A DNA stretch of 64,000 bases from CAJQQY01 sp964564545. Lineage in GTDB: Bacteria > Bacteroidota > Bacteroidia > Chitinophagales > Saprospiraceae. The DNA lies in the NCBI GenBank assembly GCA_964564545.1, contig CAZMBP010000051.1, positions 13,175 through 77,174 on the forward strand, written 5' to 3'. Below, piece after piece: positions 8,503 to 16,157 of the stretch. The translations under genes were made by a program, and so were the position numbers. A model generated the notes under the pieces. That model had not been told where the DNA came from. It searched no databases and saw only the letters and a list, made by a program, of their open reading frames with translations. The stretch's first letter is position 1. Every line of letters begins with the position of its first letter.

Positions 8503-8691
8503 AGGGGAGTTTTGGTTTTCCTTTCACTTGGAAAACTACTTTCATTAATTTAGAAATGTACTTCAAAAAAGATTGGGGAACTATTTGTACAAATAGTTCC
8601 CCAATCTTCATTGCAATAAATGATTTCAGAAAATGAAAGAAATCTTTTCATTGAAAGGAAAGCCAAAACTCCCCTTTAGGGGTCGGGGGTT
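8487..8691. repeat. 205-bp palindromic element between convergent genes
   Basis: The outer arms (8487-8527 and 8651-8691) share CCCCCGACCCCTAAAGGGG and further matches. The centre, 8571-8606, is a perfect 36-bp palindrome (18+18, centre TGTACA). The whole segment can fold into one long hairpin. The stop of the plus-strand gene is inside the left arm and the stop of the minus-strand gene abuts the right arm. It probably acts as a bidirectional terminator and looks like a MITE or similar dispersed element. Confidence 0.85.
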
Positions 8692-9631
8692 AAAACGCTT
8701 CCAACGTCTTAATCAAAAAGAATCCATCATCTCCCTGCTTCTGATAAAGCGGCATCAAAATCAAACTATCTTCAATCGCCACCACATTTCCATTTTTATC
8801 TTTGGCTAAAATTTCTCCTTTTTTCACAGGTTGAAAATTTTTATAATTAGGAGCCATTTCAAAATCATCCTCTGGAGAAATATGATGTGTAGTCACCAAT
8901 TCCGCAATCTTTGGTAACCCCTTCGAGTACTCAATCAAAATAGAATCATGTCTATTTTCTACATGTGATTCTTGTACACAGCCAACAGTTCGCAAACAAT
9001 TGGTCAAGGCAGCGATCGCTCTATTGACAGAAAGTTGCTCATCATGTTGACCTGATTCGAAGGTCACCGCAACTGTATCTGGCTCAAAATTATCATTATT
9101 AAAAAAGTGAAGTGTTGTCCCTTGTATCCCCTTTAGCATCCCTCTGATTACTGGTGCATGTAACTCTACCGCAATCCGAACACTTTCTTCTGTTTCTTGG
9201 GGAATAGAAAAAATTCCTCCAAAAGCAGTTGTAGTATGTAAATCTAGAAATATTAATTTTTCAGGTTGGTAGGTGTCAATTTCATGATGTACAACTTCTA
9301 ATAACTCTTTTATTTCTAAATCTTCTTCATCCAAATCCTCTTCTTTAGCATTATTTATTCGAGTTACATTCTCAGTAGTCCATTGTCGATTCAAATCTCG
9401 ATTGATATATCTTACTCCTTTTTTCTTTGCTCGAATATTTCCAATCAATCCTACTAACCTTCCACAAAAATGAAAATCAGGATTTGTAATTGGCTCTACT
9501 TCTAACATCTTAAACATCAAATCCAACGCCTTAACACCTGCTGGTTCATTTCCATGCATTGCTCCAAAAACAATCAACAAAGGTCCTCTGTCGACTCCTT
9601 CATAACTTCCTATGTACCGTTCATTCCCCAT
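8690..9631 (-). CDS. Aspartoacylase / succinylglutamate desuccinylase family metallohydrolase
   Basis: The 313-residue product has the zinc site of the AstE/AspA family: GAMH26-GNE29-PAG for the first two ligands, RDLN81R for substrate binding, and LDLH132-TTT for the third ligand. The family cleaves N-acyl amino acids in the cytoplasm. Whether this member acts on N-acetylaspartate, N-succinylglutamate or another substrate cannot be told. The C-terminus adds a beta-rich domain. The final codons touch the right arm of the 205-bp palindrome. Confidence 0.85.
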   Translation of the reverse strand: MGNERYIGSYEGVDRGPLLIVFGAMHGNEPAGVKALDLMFKMLEVEPITNPDFHFCGRLVGLIGNIRAKKKGVRYINRDLNRQWTTENVTRINNAKEEDLDEEDLEIKELLEVVHHEIDTYQPEKLIFLDLHTTTAFGGIFSIPQETEESVRIAVELHAPVIRGMLKGIQGTTLHFFNNDNFEPDTVAVTFESGQHDEQLSVNRAIAALTNCLRTVGCVQESHVENRHDSILIEYSKGLPKIAELVTTHHISPEDDFEMAPNYKNFQPVKKGEILAKDKNGNVVAIEDSLILMPLYQKQGDDGFFLIKTLEAF

Positions 9632-9674
9632 ATTTCTTTCTTGTAATTATTTTTTCTACGTGTTTATATTGTTA

Positions 9675-9682
9675 CAAAAATA
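9675..9682 (-). promoter_or_regulatory. -7 box of the aspartoacylase-family gene
   Basis: On the minus strand the sequence reads TATTTTTG, a match to TAnnTTTG, about 43 bp before the ATG at 9631. Confidence 0.45.
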
Positions 9683-9711
9683 AGTCCTATTTAATAGAGT
9701 TTATTCTAATT

Positions 9712-11064
9712 TTAATCTAACTTCATTCGATGCAAAATCAATTTCCGCTCCCCTGCCCATGCATTTTTATATAAAAAATACAAATACCCATTCCTCGCTT
9801 TTGGCTTTTCGATATAAGCAAAATCAATCGGTAGAGCTGTTCCCAATGTTCCTTTTTCCAAATCGACTTCTTGAATTTTTTCACCCCATCGAGTATTAAA
9901 TGTAGTAAATGCTCGTTTTTGGATATTGTCAAATAATATTTGTTTTTTCCACTTTCGAGTCTTGTGATAATCAATTGGAATACTTCGAATTGAATCTCCT
10001 ATTTCTGAAAAAAATTGCAACTCAGCATTAAAATGATTGAACACAATCAATTCATTTCCTTTTTGAAAAATCGGGGCATTTAATTTTGGATAAAAGACTT
10101 TCATGATCCCTTTCAAAAAATAATCGCTTTCCTTCAAAGCTAAAATTTTCTCATTAAGATTCGATCCCCACAAATCATCTAACCATGGTTGTCGCAATCC
10201 TAATTCTTCTATGAGTCGAAAAATTTCTTTTTCATTTTGAATTAATGGAAACTCATATTTCTCTAAAGAATCCGTGGGAATGGGTGCTTCTCCACTTTTT
10301 TGTTGGGCATTTAGCTGTCGAGCAAAGGCATTATATCTCAGCGCTTGCCCTTGATAAAAATATTGCTCAAAATAAAGAAAATTTTCGTTGGCTAAAACAC
10401 ATGGATGGTCAATTAGATAAAAATCACCAATAAATATTTTTTTAGGAAAAGAGAACCCCGTGGAATCAATGACTATTTCTCGAACATTCTTTTCCGTCAC
10501 TAAAAATGCTTGCCCTGTACAATGTTGTAACAACCCTTTTGGGTAATAGTTTTTCAACGAAAATTCTGCAATCAGTTCATTTGTCCTTCCATCCAAAGCT
10601 ATTAAAGAATACTTTTCAATAGAATTTCGATGAGCGAGTAGCAATATTTTATCCTCAAAAAAAATATAATCTACCACGCTAAATGGTTCAAAAAAAACAG
10701 TATCAATTTTTCGCTTGGAACTTACTGAGATTTCAGGAAGTGCCGATGCCGTTGGTTGTAATTCAATAATAAACTCTCGAGTTTCTGCATTTTTTATTTC
10801 CAAAGCTTCTGTCTCAAATCCCACAAAACTAAAACTTAGCGTCGTTGGCAAATTTGATATTTCCATTTGAAAAAAACCTTCTTGGTTTGTTGTACTTCCC
10901 TCCAAGTTTTCTATTTTTTTTGAAATATTAACATTGGAAAGTGGTTCTTTGGTTTGAGAATTTAGCACGACACCTTGAATCTGAAAAGGTGTTTGAGCAT
11001 TCATTTTTCCAAAAAGAAATATGAAAAAAAGCAGGGTGAGTATTTTTGTTATTTTAAAATTCAT
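9712..11064 (-). CDS. Secreted protein with CarboxypepD_reg-like N-terminal domain
   Basis: The 450-residue product has a signal peptide (residues 1-24, ending MNAQ) and a carboxypeptidase-regulatory-like beta-sandwich at about 27-110 (FQIQGVVLNSQTKEPLSNVNI; FSFVGFETEALEI). The remaining 340 residues are beta-strand rich and look like a propeller-type fold with no recognised catalytic motif. In Bacteroidota this N-terminal domain is common on TonB receptors and on unassigned periplasmic or outer-membrane proteins. There is no T9SS C-terminal domain. A role in surface sensing or assembly is possible but not shown. Confidence 0.65.
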   Translation of the reverse strand: MNFKITKILTLLFFIFLFGKMNAQTPFQIQGVVLNSQTKEPLSNVNISKKIENLEGSTTNQEGFFQMEISNLPTTLSFSFVGFETEALEIKNAETREFIIELQPTASALPEISVSSKRKIDTVFFEPFSVVDYIFFEDKILLLAHRNSIEKYSLIALDGRTNELIAEFSLKNYYPKGLLQHCTGQAFLVTEKNVREIVIDSTGFSFPKKIFIGDFYLIDHPCVLANENFLYFEQYFYQGQALRYNAFARQLNAQQKSGEAPIPTDSLEKYEFPLIQNEKEIFRLIEELGLRQPWLDDLWGSNLNEKILALKESDYFLKGIMKVFYPKLNAPIFQKGNELIVFNHFNAELQFFSEIGDSIRSIPIDYHKTRKWKKQILFDNIQKRAFTTFNTRWGEKIQEVDLEKGTLGTALPIDFAYIEKPKARNGYLYFLYKNAWAGERKLILHRMKLD

Positions 11065-11139
11065 AGCGCAATTTTAATTTTTTGTTGAAAAAATAGTTTT
11101 CAAATTTAAAGAAAAAAAATAGTTTGAGTTTTAGAAAAA

Positions 11140-11169
11140 TTGAAGTGTGACGGGAGTATGCTATCTTTG
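11140..11169 (+). promoter_or_regulatory. Bacteroidota-type promoter upstream of the palindrome and GNAT gene
   Basis: TTG at 11140-11142 and TATCTTTG at 11162-11169 are 19 bp apart. It reads towards the GNAT-like gene, with the repeat at 11181-11300 lying in the resulting 5' leader. Confidence 0.7.
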
Positions 11170-11180
11170 TTTTTTTCAAT

Positions 11181-11300
11181 AGCACGTGGTGGCCTGCTAT
11201 AGCTGACCTGAAATATTAAGTTGCGTGGGTTCTTTTTTATTTTAGAAAAAAATCGCTTTGCTCATTTTTTAGGTCAGCTAAAGCTGACCGCTACATGCTG
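11181..11300. repeat. Palindromic repeat, GGTCAGCTAAAGC family, copy 1
   Basis: The arms (about 11183-11214 and 11265-11300) share TAGCTGACCT and its complement AGGTCAGCTA plus flanking GTGG/CTAC positions. Next to the right arm is AATCGCTTTGCTCATTTT, also present in copies 2 and 3. It lies in the leader of the following gene. Confidence 0.8.
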
Positions 11301-11321
11301 TTAATGCAACCCAATATTTGA

Positions 11322-12260
11322 ATGTCTAATAAATCTACATATCTACAATTTTGTGAAAAAGAAAAAGAGGTGCCGATTTTTTCTCAGCCTTGGCTTTTGG
11401 ATGCAGTTTGTGGGGAAGATGGTTGGGATGTTTTGATTGCCAAAAGAGGAAATGAAATCGCTGCAACGATGCCAATTCAAGTTCGAAAAAAGTATGGATT
11501 GAGTCTGCCTCGCATGCCGCTTTTTGTAAAATATTGGGGCCCTTATTTTCCAAAAACATTTCGCTCGCCAAAGCACCAACAGAGATTGATGAGAGATTTA
11601 ATTCATCAATTTCCAAAGTATGATTTGTTCGAGCAGTATTTCCATCCTTCGATAAAAAGTTGGTTGCCTTTTCTTTGGGAAAAATTTGATGGAACAATTC
11701 GCTACACTTTTAAGATAAACCTAGAAGAAGATTTGGAGAAAATATTCTCTCGACTTCATGGTGGCTATCGCAATAATAATATTCCAAAAGCGAAAACCAT
11801 TGTTCAAATTACAACTGATCGGAGTCTTGAAGATTTTTATAAAGTCCAACAAAAAACATTTAGTCGACAAAAATTAGAAATGCCTTTTTCTTTTGAAGTT
11901 TTCCAAAAACTGGATGCTGCTCTAGAAAAAAACAATGCACGAAAAATGTTTTTTGCGGTAGATGATGAAGGTCAAATTCACTCAGTTGTTTATTTGATCT
12001 GGGATAAAAATACTGCATACTATTTATTGGCTGGCGATGATCCTGATTTGAGAAATAGTGGTGCTGGAATTTGGACGACTTGGTATTCGATTAAATATGC
12101 AAAGGAAGTTTTAGGGAAAAAAGATTTTGATTTCTTAGGCAGTATGATTGAACCAATTACGCGAGTGAGACGAAATTTTGGAGCGACACAAGTTCCATAT
12201 TTTGAAGTGAAAAAATATAAATCAAAATGGGTGAAAGTTTTGCATGGGTTTTTTAATTGA
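11322..12260 (+). CDS. GNAT/FemAB-like acyltransferase family protein
   Basis: The 312-residue product has the tandem GNAT layout of FemAB-like and 'GNAT acetyltransferase 6' proteins: an N-terminal half with FSQPWLLDAVCGEDGWDVLIA and a C-terminal half with LIWDKNTAYYLLAGDDPDLRNSGAG (split over two strands), a conserved signature of this group. Members transfer amino-acyl or acyl groups, often in cell-wall or lipid modification; the substrate here is unknown. The stop codon (TGA at 12258) falls in the left arm of the palindrome at 12256-12368. Confidence 0.7.
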   Translation: MSNKSTYLQFCEKEKEVPIFSQPWLLDAVCGEDGWDVLIAKRGNEIAATMPIQVRKKYGLSLPRMPLFVKYWGPYFPKTFRSPKHQQRLMRDLIHQFPKYDLFEQYFHPSIKSWLPFLWEKFDGTIRYTFKINLEEDLEKIFSRLHGGYRNNNIPKAKTIVQITTDRSLEDFYKVQQKTFSRQKLEMPFSFEVFQKLDAALEKNNARKMFFAVDDEGQIHSVVYLIWDKNTAYYLLAGDDPDLRNSGAGIWTTWYSIKYAKEVLGKKDFDFLGSMIEPITRVRRNFGATQVPYFEVKKYKSKWVKVLHGFFN

Positions 12261-12368
12261 TACGTAGCGGTCTGTTTTAGGTGAACTAAAAAAATATATT
12301 ATGGGAATTGAAAAAATCGCTACGCTCATTTTTCAGGTCAGCTAAAGCAGACCGCTACGTATCAATTA
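12256..12368. repeat. Palindromic repeat, GGTCAGCTAAAGC family, copy 2
   Basis: TAATTGATACGTAGCGGTCTG pairs with the complementary CAGACCGCTACGTATCAATTA (the 21-bp arms are near perfect). The inner part repeats AGGTCAGCTAAAG and AATCGCTACGCTCATTTT. Both neighbouring convergent genes terminate inside it: TGA at 12258-12260 on plus, and TAA at 12368-12366 on minus. Confidence 0.9.
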
Positions 12369-14291
12369 AAAATAACTCACGTAGCCAAAATGTGATTTTA
12401 CACTTCGAAAATCAAATGGATTATCTTTCTGTTTTCCCACCGCCAGACTAAATGCAAAAACACCAATTTTAGTCTCAAAAGTAATCCCTGCTCCTATTCC
12501 AATCGGTGTGTCATATTCACGTGAATCTAATGTTATATTTTCCACATATCCATAATCTCCAAAAGCAAAAAGAAATGAATTTTGTCCAATTAACAATCGA
12601 TATTCCAAAGTCCCAATTACATAATTTGTCGTAAAAATTGATTCCTCATCAAAGCCTCGAAGCAGCCGATTTCCTCCCAATCGAAATTGCTCATTCCTAA
12701 AAATCGGGGATTGCGAAATAATCCATCCCGTAGTAATTGAACCTTTAATAGTGCTTCGTTTAAACACAGGAAGGTATTTCTCTATTTTTCCTTCCAATTG
12801 ATATTGGAAAGTTCGCAAGGTTAATGAATCATATAAACTCTGAAAAGTGAAATCGGGATCAGCAGTCTCTAATCCAAGAATGGTATTATTCTCTTTGATA
12901 CGCTTGAAGCCTGCTCCTGCTCGTAGAAGTGTTCCCCACCCTTTTCGAGGATTGAACCGATAATCTAATTTTTGCAAGTTATATTCAAGTCCAAAAACTG
13001 AATTCGTGATGTCTAATTCGGCTGGCAATTTTTTGGAAGCAATAATTTGCGCCTCATTGACCGTCAAAAGATTGGTCGTTTGAGTATTCCAAAATGCTTT
13101 TAAATAATTACCTCCTTCAAGCAAATATTGAATTCCGAAATCTGATTCAATATTTAGAAACGTTGAATCCTTTTTATACAAATCAAATTTAAAATCAACT
13201 CCAAATGGAAAATTCAAAATATATGGATATGCAAATTGTAATTCTAATTCTTGCGTTCCTGGAGCAAGTTGTTGGAATTCAGCAAAAATTCTTTCGCCCA
13301 AACCAAATTGATTGTGCATGTCAGCATTAAAAGTTCCTGTAATTAAAAAATTCCTTTGAGAAGGATTGGAAGTATTATTTGTTCGAGGTAAAACTCCCAC
13401 TAAAAAATCGAAACGACTCGCCTTCTTTTTTTTCAAAAATAAATTAATGGTTGCTTTGTCACCTTTAAATGTAATTGTCAAATCTTTAGCCTCTTGCACA
13501 AAGGGAAGTTCTCGAATTCGTTGTCGGATCTTTTGAATTTTACTCTTATCATAAAGATTTCCTTTTTTGAATCCTAAATAATTTTCTAGGTAGCGAGCTG
13601 ATATTTTTACTTCGCCTTTTATCTTAATTCCATCAATGGTGATTAGTCTGTTTTTTTTCATAAAAAGCTGAGCCGCAACTTTCCCCTTTTTTATATTTAT
13701 ATTTTTCAACCCAACCTCTGCGAAAGGATAACCATTATTTTCAGCATAAGTCAATAACGATTTTTGCAACTTTAAAACTTCTTGATAATAAAAATCTTTG
13801 TTTTGATACAAGCGTTTTCGAAAACCGATTTGTTCTAAAAATGCAGGTTCGACATTTCCATTTTCAAGACTTGCCCATTCGTATTTTTTACCAATGAAAA
13901 TTTGAGCGAAAAAGGTTTTTTCAAATCGATAAATGCTATCAATTGATGCTTCCAAATATGCTTCAGCGTGTAATTGTAACAATATATTTGCAAGTTCATT
14001 TCTGACCGAGAGAGAATCTGAGAATGATGGTTGGATTTCGATTTGGTTTTTGATAAAGGATTCGGTTTGATCGATAGGTTGGAGTTTGAGATTGTATCGA
14101 GTTGGGGTTTGGGCTGATAGATTCAAACAAAGAAAAATAAAAAGTAAGAAAATTGAATATCGAATATCGAACAAGGAACAAGGATTTGAGAAGTTTGACG
14201 ATGTTGGTAATATCTTCCTATGAGAAGTTTCGTCAAAACTTCTCAAATCATAAATCCTTGTTCGATATTCGATATTCCCTATTTTTTCCAT
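12366..14291 (-). CDS. Omp85/TamA-like outer-membrane beta-barrel protein with POTRA domain
   Basis: From about residue 210 the product has a POTRA-like domain (KKNRLITIDGIKIKGEVKIS; LPFVQEAKDLTITF) followed by a C-terminal barrel of about 330 residues with FRLGGNRLLRGFDEE near residue 545, the (L/V)RGF loop motif of Omp85 proteins, and a terminal Phe. Omp85 proteins insert or move proteins across the outer membrane. The open frame starts at 14291, but its first 39 residues are encoded by the dispersed repeat at 14155-14277. A TTG at codon 40 (14174) gives a far better signal peptide (MFDIRYSIFLLFIFLCLNLSAQ, shown as start to Gln61), so the true start is probably 14174. Confidence 0.75.
   Translation of the reverse strand: MEKIGNIEYRTRIYDLRSFDETSHRKILPTSSNFSNPCSLFDIRYSIFLLFIFLCLNLSAQTPTRYNLKLQPIDQTESFIKNQIEIQPSFSDSLSVRNELANILLQLHAEAYLEASIDSIYRFEKTFFAQIFIGKKYEWASLENGNVEPAFLEQIGFRKRLYQNKDFYYQEVLKLQKSLLTYAENNGYPFAEVGLKNINIKKGKVAAQLFMKKNRLITIDGIKIKGEVKISARYLENYLGFKKGNLYDKSKIQKIRQRIRELPFVQEAKDLTITFKGDKATINLFLKKKKASRFDFLVGVLPRTNNTSNPSQRNFLITGTFNADMHNQFGLGERIFAEFQQLAPGTQELELQFAYPYILNFPFGVDFKFDLYKKDSTFLNIESDFGIQYLLEGGNYLKAFWNTQTTNLLTVNEAQIIASKKLPAELDITNSVFGLEYNLQKLDYRFNPRKGWGTLLRAGAGFKRIKENNTILGLETADPDFTFQSLYDSLTLRTFQYQLEGKIEKYLPVFKRSTIKGSITTGWIISQSPIFRNEQFRLGGNRLLRGFDEESIFTTNYVIGTLEYRLLIGQNSFLFAFGDYGYVENITLDSREYDTPIGIGAGITFETKIGVFAFSLAVGKQKDNPFDFRSVKSHFGYVSYF
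14155..14277. repeat. Palindromic repeat, GAATATCGAATATCGAACAAGG family, full copy
   Basis: GAATATCGAATATCGAACAAGG at the left and its complement at the right end (CCTTGTTCGATATTCGATATTC, ending 14277) are followed inward by CAAATC and GAAGTTT-type matches (AGAAGTTTGACGA with TCGTCAAAACTTCT). The element separates two divergent genes and contributes codons to the open frames on both sides. A half copy lies at 3105-3137. Confidence 0.85.
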
Positions 14292-14340
14292 TAAAAACTA
14301 AAACGTTCGATTTTAAAAAATATGTTTTCGTTAAAATTAA

Positions 14341-14348
14341 TACTTTTG
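14341..14348 (+). promoter_or_regulatory. -7 box of hemW
   Basis: TACTTTTG fits TAnnTTTG and ends only 5 bp before the ATG at 14354. The transcript would be leaderless or nearly so, which also supports the 14354 start over the longer open frame. Confidence 0.6.
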
Positions 14349-14353
14349 TGTTT

Positions 14354-15496
14354 ATGAGCGGAATTTATATCCATATCCCTTTTTGCAAGCAAGCATGTCA
14401 TTATTGTAATTTTCACTTTTCGACTTCCTTGAAATATAAGTCGCAAATGATTGATGCAATTTTAAAAGAAATTGAGTTACAAAAAGATTATCTAGCCGAC
14501 AAAAATCTCCAAACAATTTATTTTGGTGGAGGGACTCCTTCCCTTTTGGATGAACGAGAATTGAATCTTTTTTTTGAAAAAATCAATCAAATCTTCACCG
14601 TGGCAGATGATGCTGAGATTACATTGGAAGCCAATCCTGATGATTTGACTTTGGAAAAATTACTTATGCTCAAATCTACGCCAATCAATCGTTTAAGTAT
14701 TGGTGTTCAATCTTTTTCTGAAATAGACTTGAAAACGATGAACCGTGCACATAATGTTATGGAAGCTGAATCTTGCATTCAAAATGCACAATCTCTGGGC
14801 TTCGATAATTTAACGGTAGATTTGATTTATGGTTCGCCAACTACCTCGAATAAGCAATGGGAAGCCAATGTGCAGAAGTTATTTGATTTTCAAATCCCAC
14901 ATTTGTCTTGCTACTGTTTGACCGTCGAGCCAGGAACTGCGCTTGATCATTTTGTCAAAAAAGGAAAAGCACAACCCGTAGATGATGAAAAGGCAGCTCA
15001 TCAATTTGAAGTATTGATGCAGATGATGGAGGCCAATGGTTATGATCATTATGAGATTAGTAATTTCGCCAAACCAGGAAAATATGCTCGTCATAATTCA
15101 AATTATTGGTTTGGAAATTCTTACCTCGGAGTTGGGCCATCGGCACATTCTTTTGATGGAAAAAGTCGGCAATGGAATATTGCAAATAATGCCCTTTACA
15201 TGAAAGCCGTAGAATTCGAGGGAGAGGAATCAAACGATATTAGACCTAGGTTTGAAAAAGAAATTCTTTCTTTAGAGCAACAATATAATGAATATGTGAT
15301 GACAGCACTACGGACGATGTGGGGTTGTGATTTAGGAAAAATAAAAACTTGGGAAAATGATTTTGAGAAACATTTTTTGAACGCATCAGATGTTTTCATT
15401 CAAAATGAAACGATGATAAGATTTGGTAATCATTTTATTTTGACTAAAAAAGGGAAGTTATTGGCAGATAATATTGCGATGGAATTGTTCATGTAG
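14354..15496 (+). CDS. hemW: HemW-type radical SAM protein (coproporphyrinogen III oxidase-like)
   Basis: The product is 380 residues, the normal length for HemW. It begins SGIYIHIPFCKQACHYCNFHF, with the C-x3-C-x2-C radical-SAM cluster motif followed by the extra x-F typical of HemW/HemN. IYFGGGTPSLL and LSIGVQSFSE are further family signatures. HemW binds heme and is thought to act as a heme chaperone rather than as a true HemN oxidase. The open frame extends 67 residues upstream into the repeat at 14155-14277, but the conserved family start and a -7 box at 14341 fix the start at 14354. Confidence 0.9.
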   Translation: MSGIYIHIPFCKQACHYCNFHFSTSLKYKSQMIDAILKEIELQKDYLADKNLQTIYFGGGTPSLLDERELNLFFEKINQIFTVADDAEITLEANPDDLTLEKLLMLKSTPINRLSIGVQSFSEIDLKTMNRAHNVMEAESCIQNAQSLGFDNLTVDLIYGSPTTSNKQWEANVQKLFDFQIPHLSCYCLTVEPGTALDHFVKKGKAQPVDDEKAAHQFEVLMQMMEANGYDHYEISNFAKPGKYARHNSNYWFGNSYLGVGPSAHSFDGKSRQWNIANNALYMKAVEFEGEESNDIRPRFEKEILSLEQQYNEYVMTALRTMWGCDLGKIKTWENDFEKHFLNASDVFIQNETMIRFGNHFILTKKGKLLADNIAMELFM

Positions 15497-15526
15497 CTAC
15501 ACTCTCCCGATTCTAGTCCTAAAATC

Positions 15527-15565
15527 AAAAAAAGATCATCGAATAAAATTTCGATGATCTTTTTT
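15527..15565. terminator. Bidirectional terminator between hemW and the NYN gene
   Basis: AAAAAGATCATCGA pairs with TCGATGATCTTTTT across a short loop, with A and T runs on both sides, between two convergent genes. Confidence 0.85.
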
Positions 15566-15596
15566 AATTATACTGAACCTGAAAAGTCTTACTACT

Positions 15597-16070
15597 TTAC
15601 TTTAAAATGAAAGCATCTTCTTTCGTAATTGCAAAGTGATAATCCGCTTCTTCTTTTAGAATTTGTGCAGTTGTTTCTTCGACTGAACAAATTTCCACTC
15701 GCACTCCTCTCGACTTCAAGTGAAGTACTAAATCCACGTAATCTGCATCTCCAGAAAGGATGATAATGGTATCCACTTTTTCAGCAATTTGAGTTGCGGT
15801 TATCGTCAATGGAATATCTGCTGATTTGTAACAAGGCATTACGGAACCATGAAAAAGTCGATGTAATCGCTCTGCTAGTTTGTCTGAAATATTTAATCCT
15901 TCTCGAAAATAAATCAGTCGACTCAATCCTCGATCCATTAAAATTCTCGGAATCAAGACATCAAAATTTACAACTGCATTTTTATTATTAGTTAATTTGG
16001 TCAGGCTTATTTCGATATTGTTGCCATCAATTAGGACTGCAACATTTTGGTGTATTCTTACTTCTGCCAT
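15597..16070 (-). CDS. NYN domain protein (LabA/DUF88-like putative RNase)
   Basis: The 157-residue product is a stand-alone NYN (PIN-like) domain: VLID15-GNN at the first strand, KVD100 in the middle, and LSGD108-AD110-YVDLVLHLKSRGVRVEI at the third acidic cluster. These Asp residues form the metal site of PIN/NYN nucleases, so an RNase function is likely but unproven. Length is typical of LabA-like single-domain members. It lies downstream of the cyclase gene but is separated from it by a terminator. Confidence 0.85.
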   Translation of the reverse strand: MAEVRIHQNVAVLIDGNNIEISLTKLTNNKNAVVNFDVLIPRILMDRGLSRLIYFREGLNISDKLAERLHRLFHGSVMPCYKSADIPLTITATQIAEKVDTIIILSGDADYVDLVLHLKSRGVRVEICSVEETTAQILKEEADYHFAITKEDAFILK

Positions 16071-16084
16071 AGTGTTTAATTTTT

Positions 16085-16131
16085 TTATAAAAAAGGTAGC
16101 GGTGTTAGAGCTTAAATCACTAACATCGCTT
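16085..16131 (-). terminator. Terminator of the propeller-cyclase gene
   Basis: On the minus strand AGCGATGTTAG pairs with CTAACACCGCT and is followed by ACC and a run of T. It lies 27 bp after the stop of the cyclase gene. Confidence 0.8.
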
Positions 16132-16157
16132 CTTGGATGTAACGAACAAATTACAAA

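Noticed and set aside
14153..14353. 67-codon N-terminal extension of hemW
   Set aside because: It is translated from the dispersed palindrome, has no family similarity, and a -7 promoter box lies just before the shorter start at 14354.
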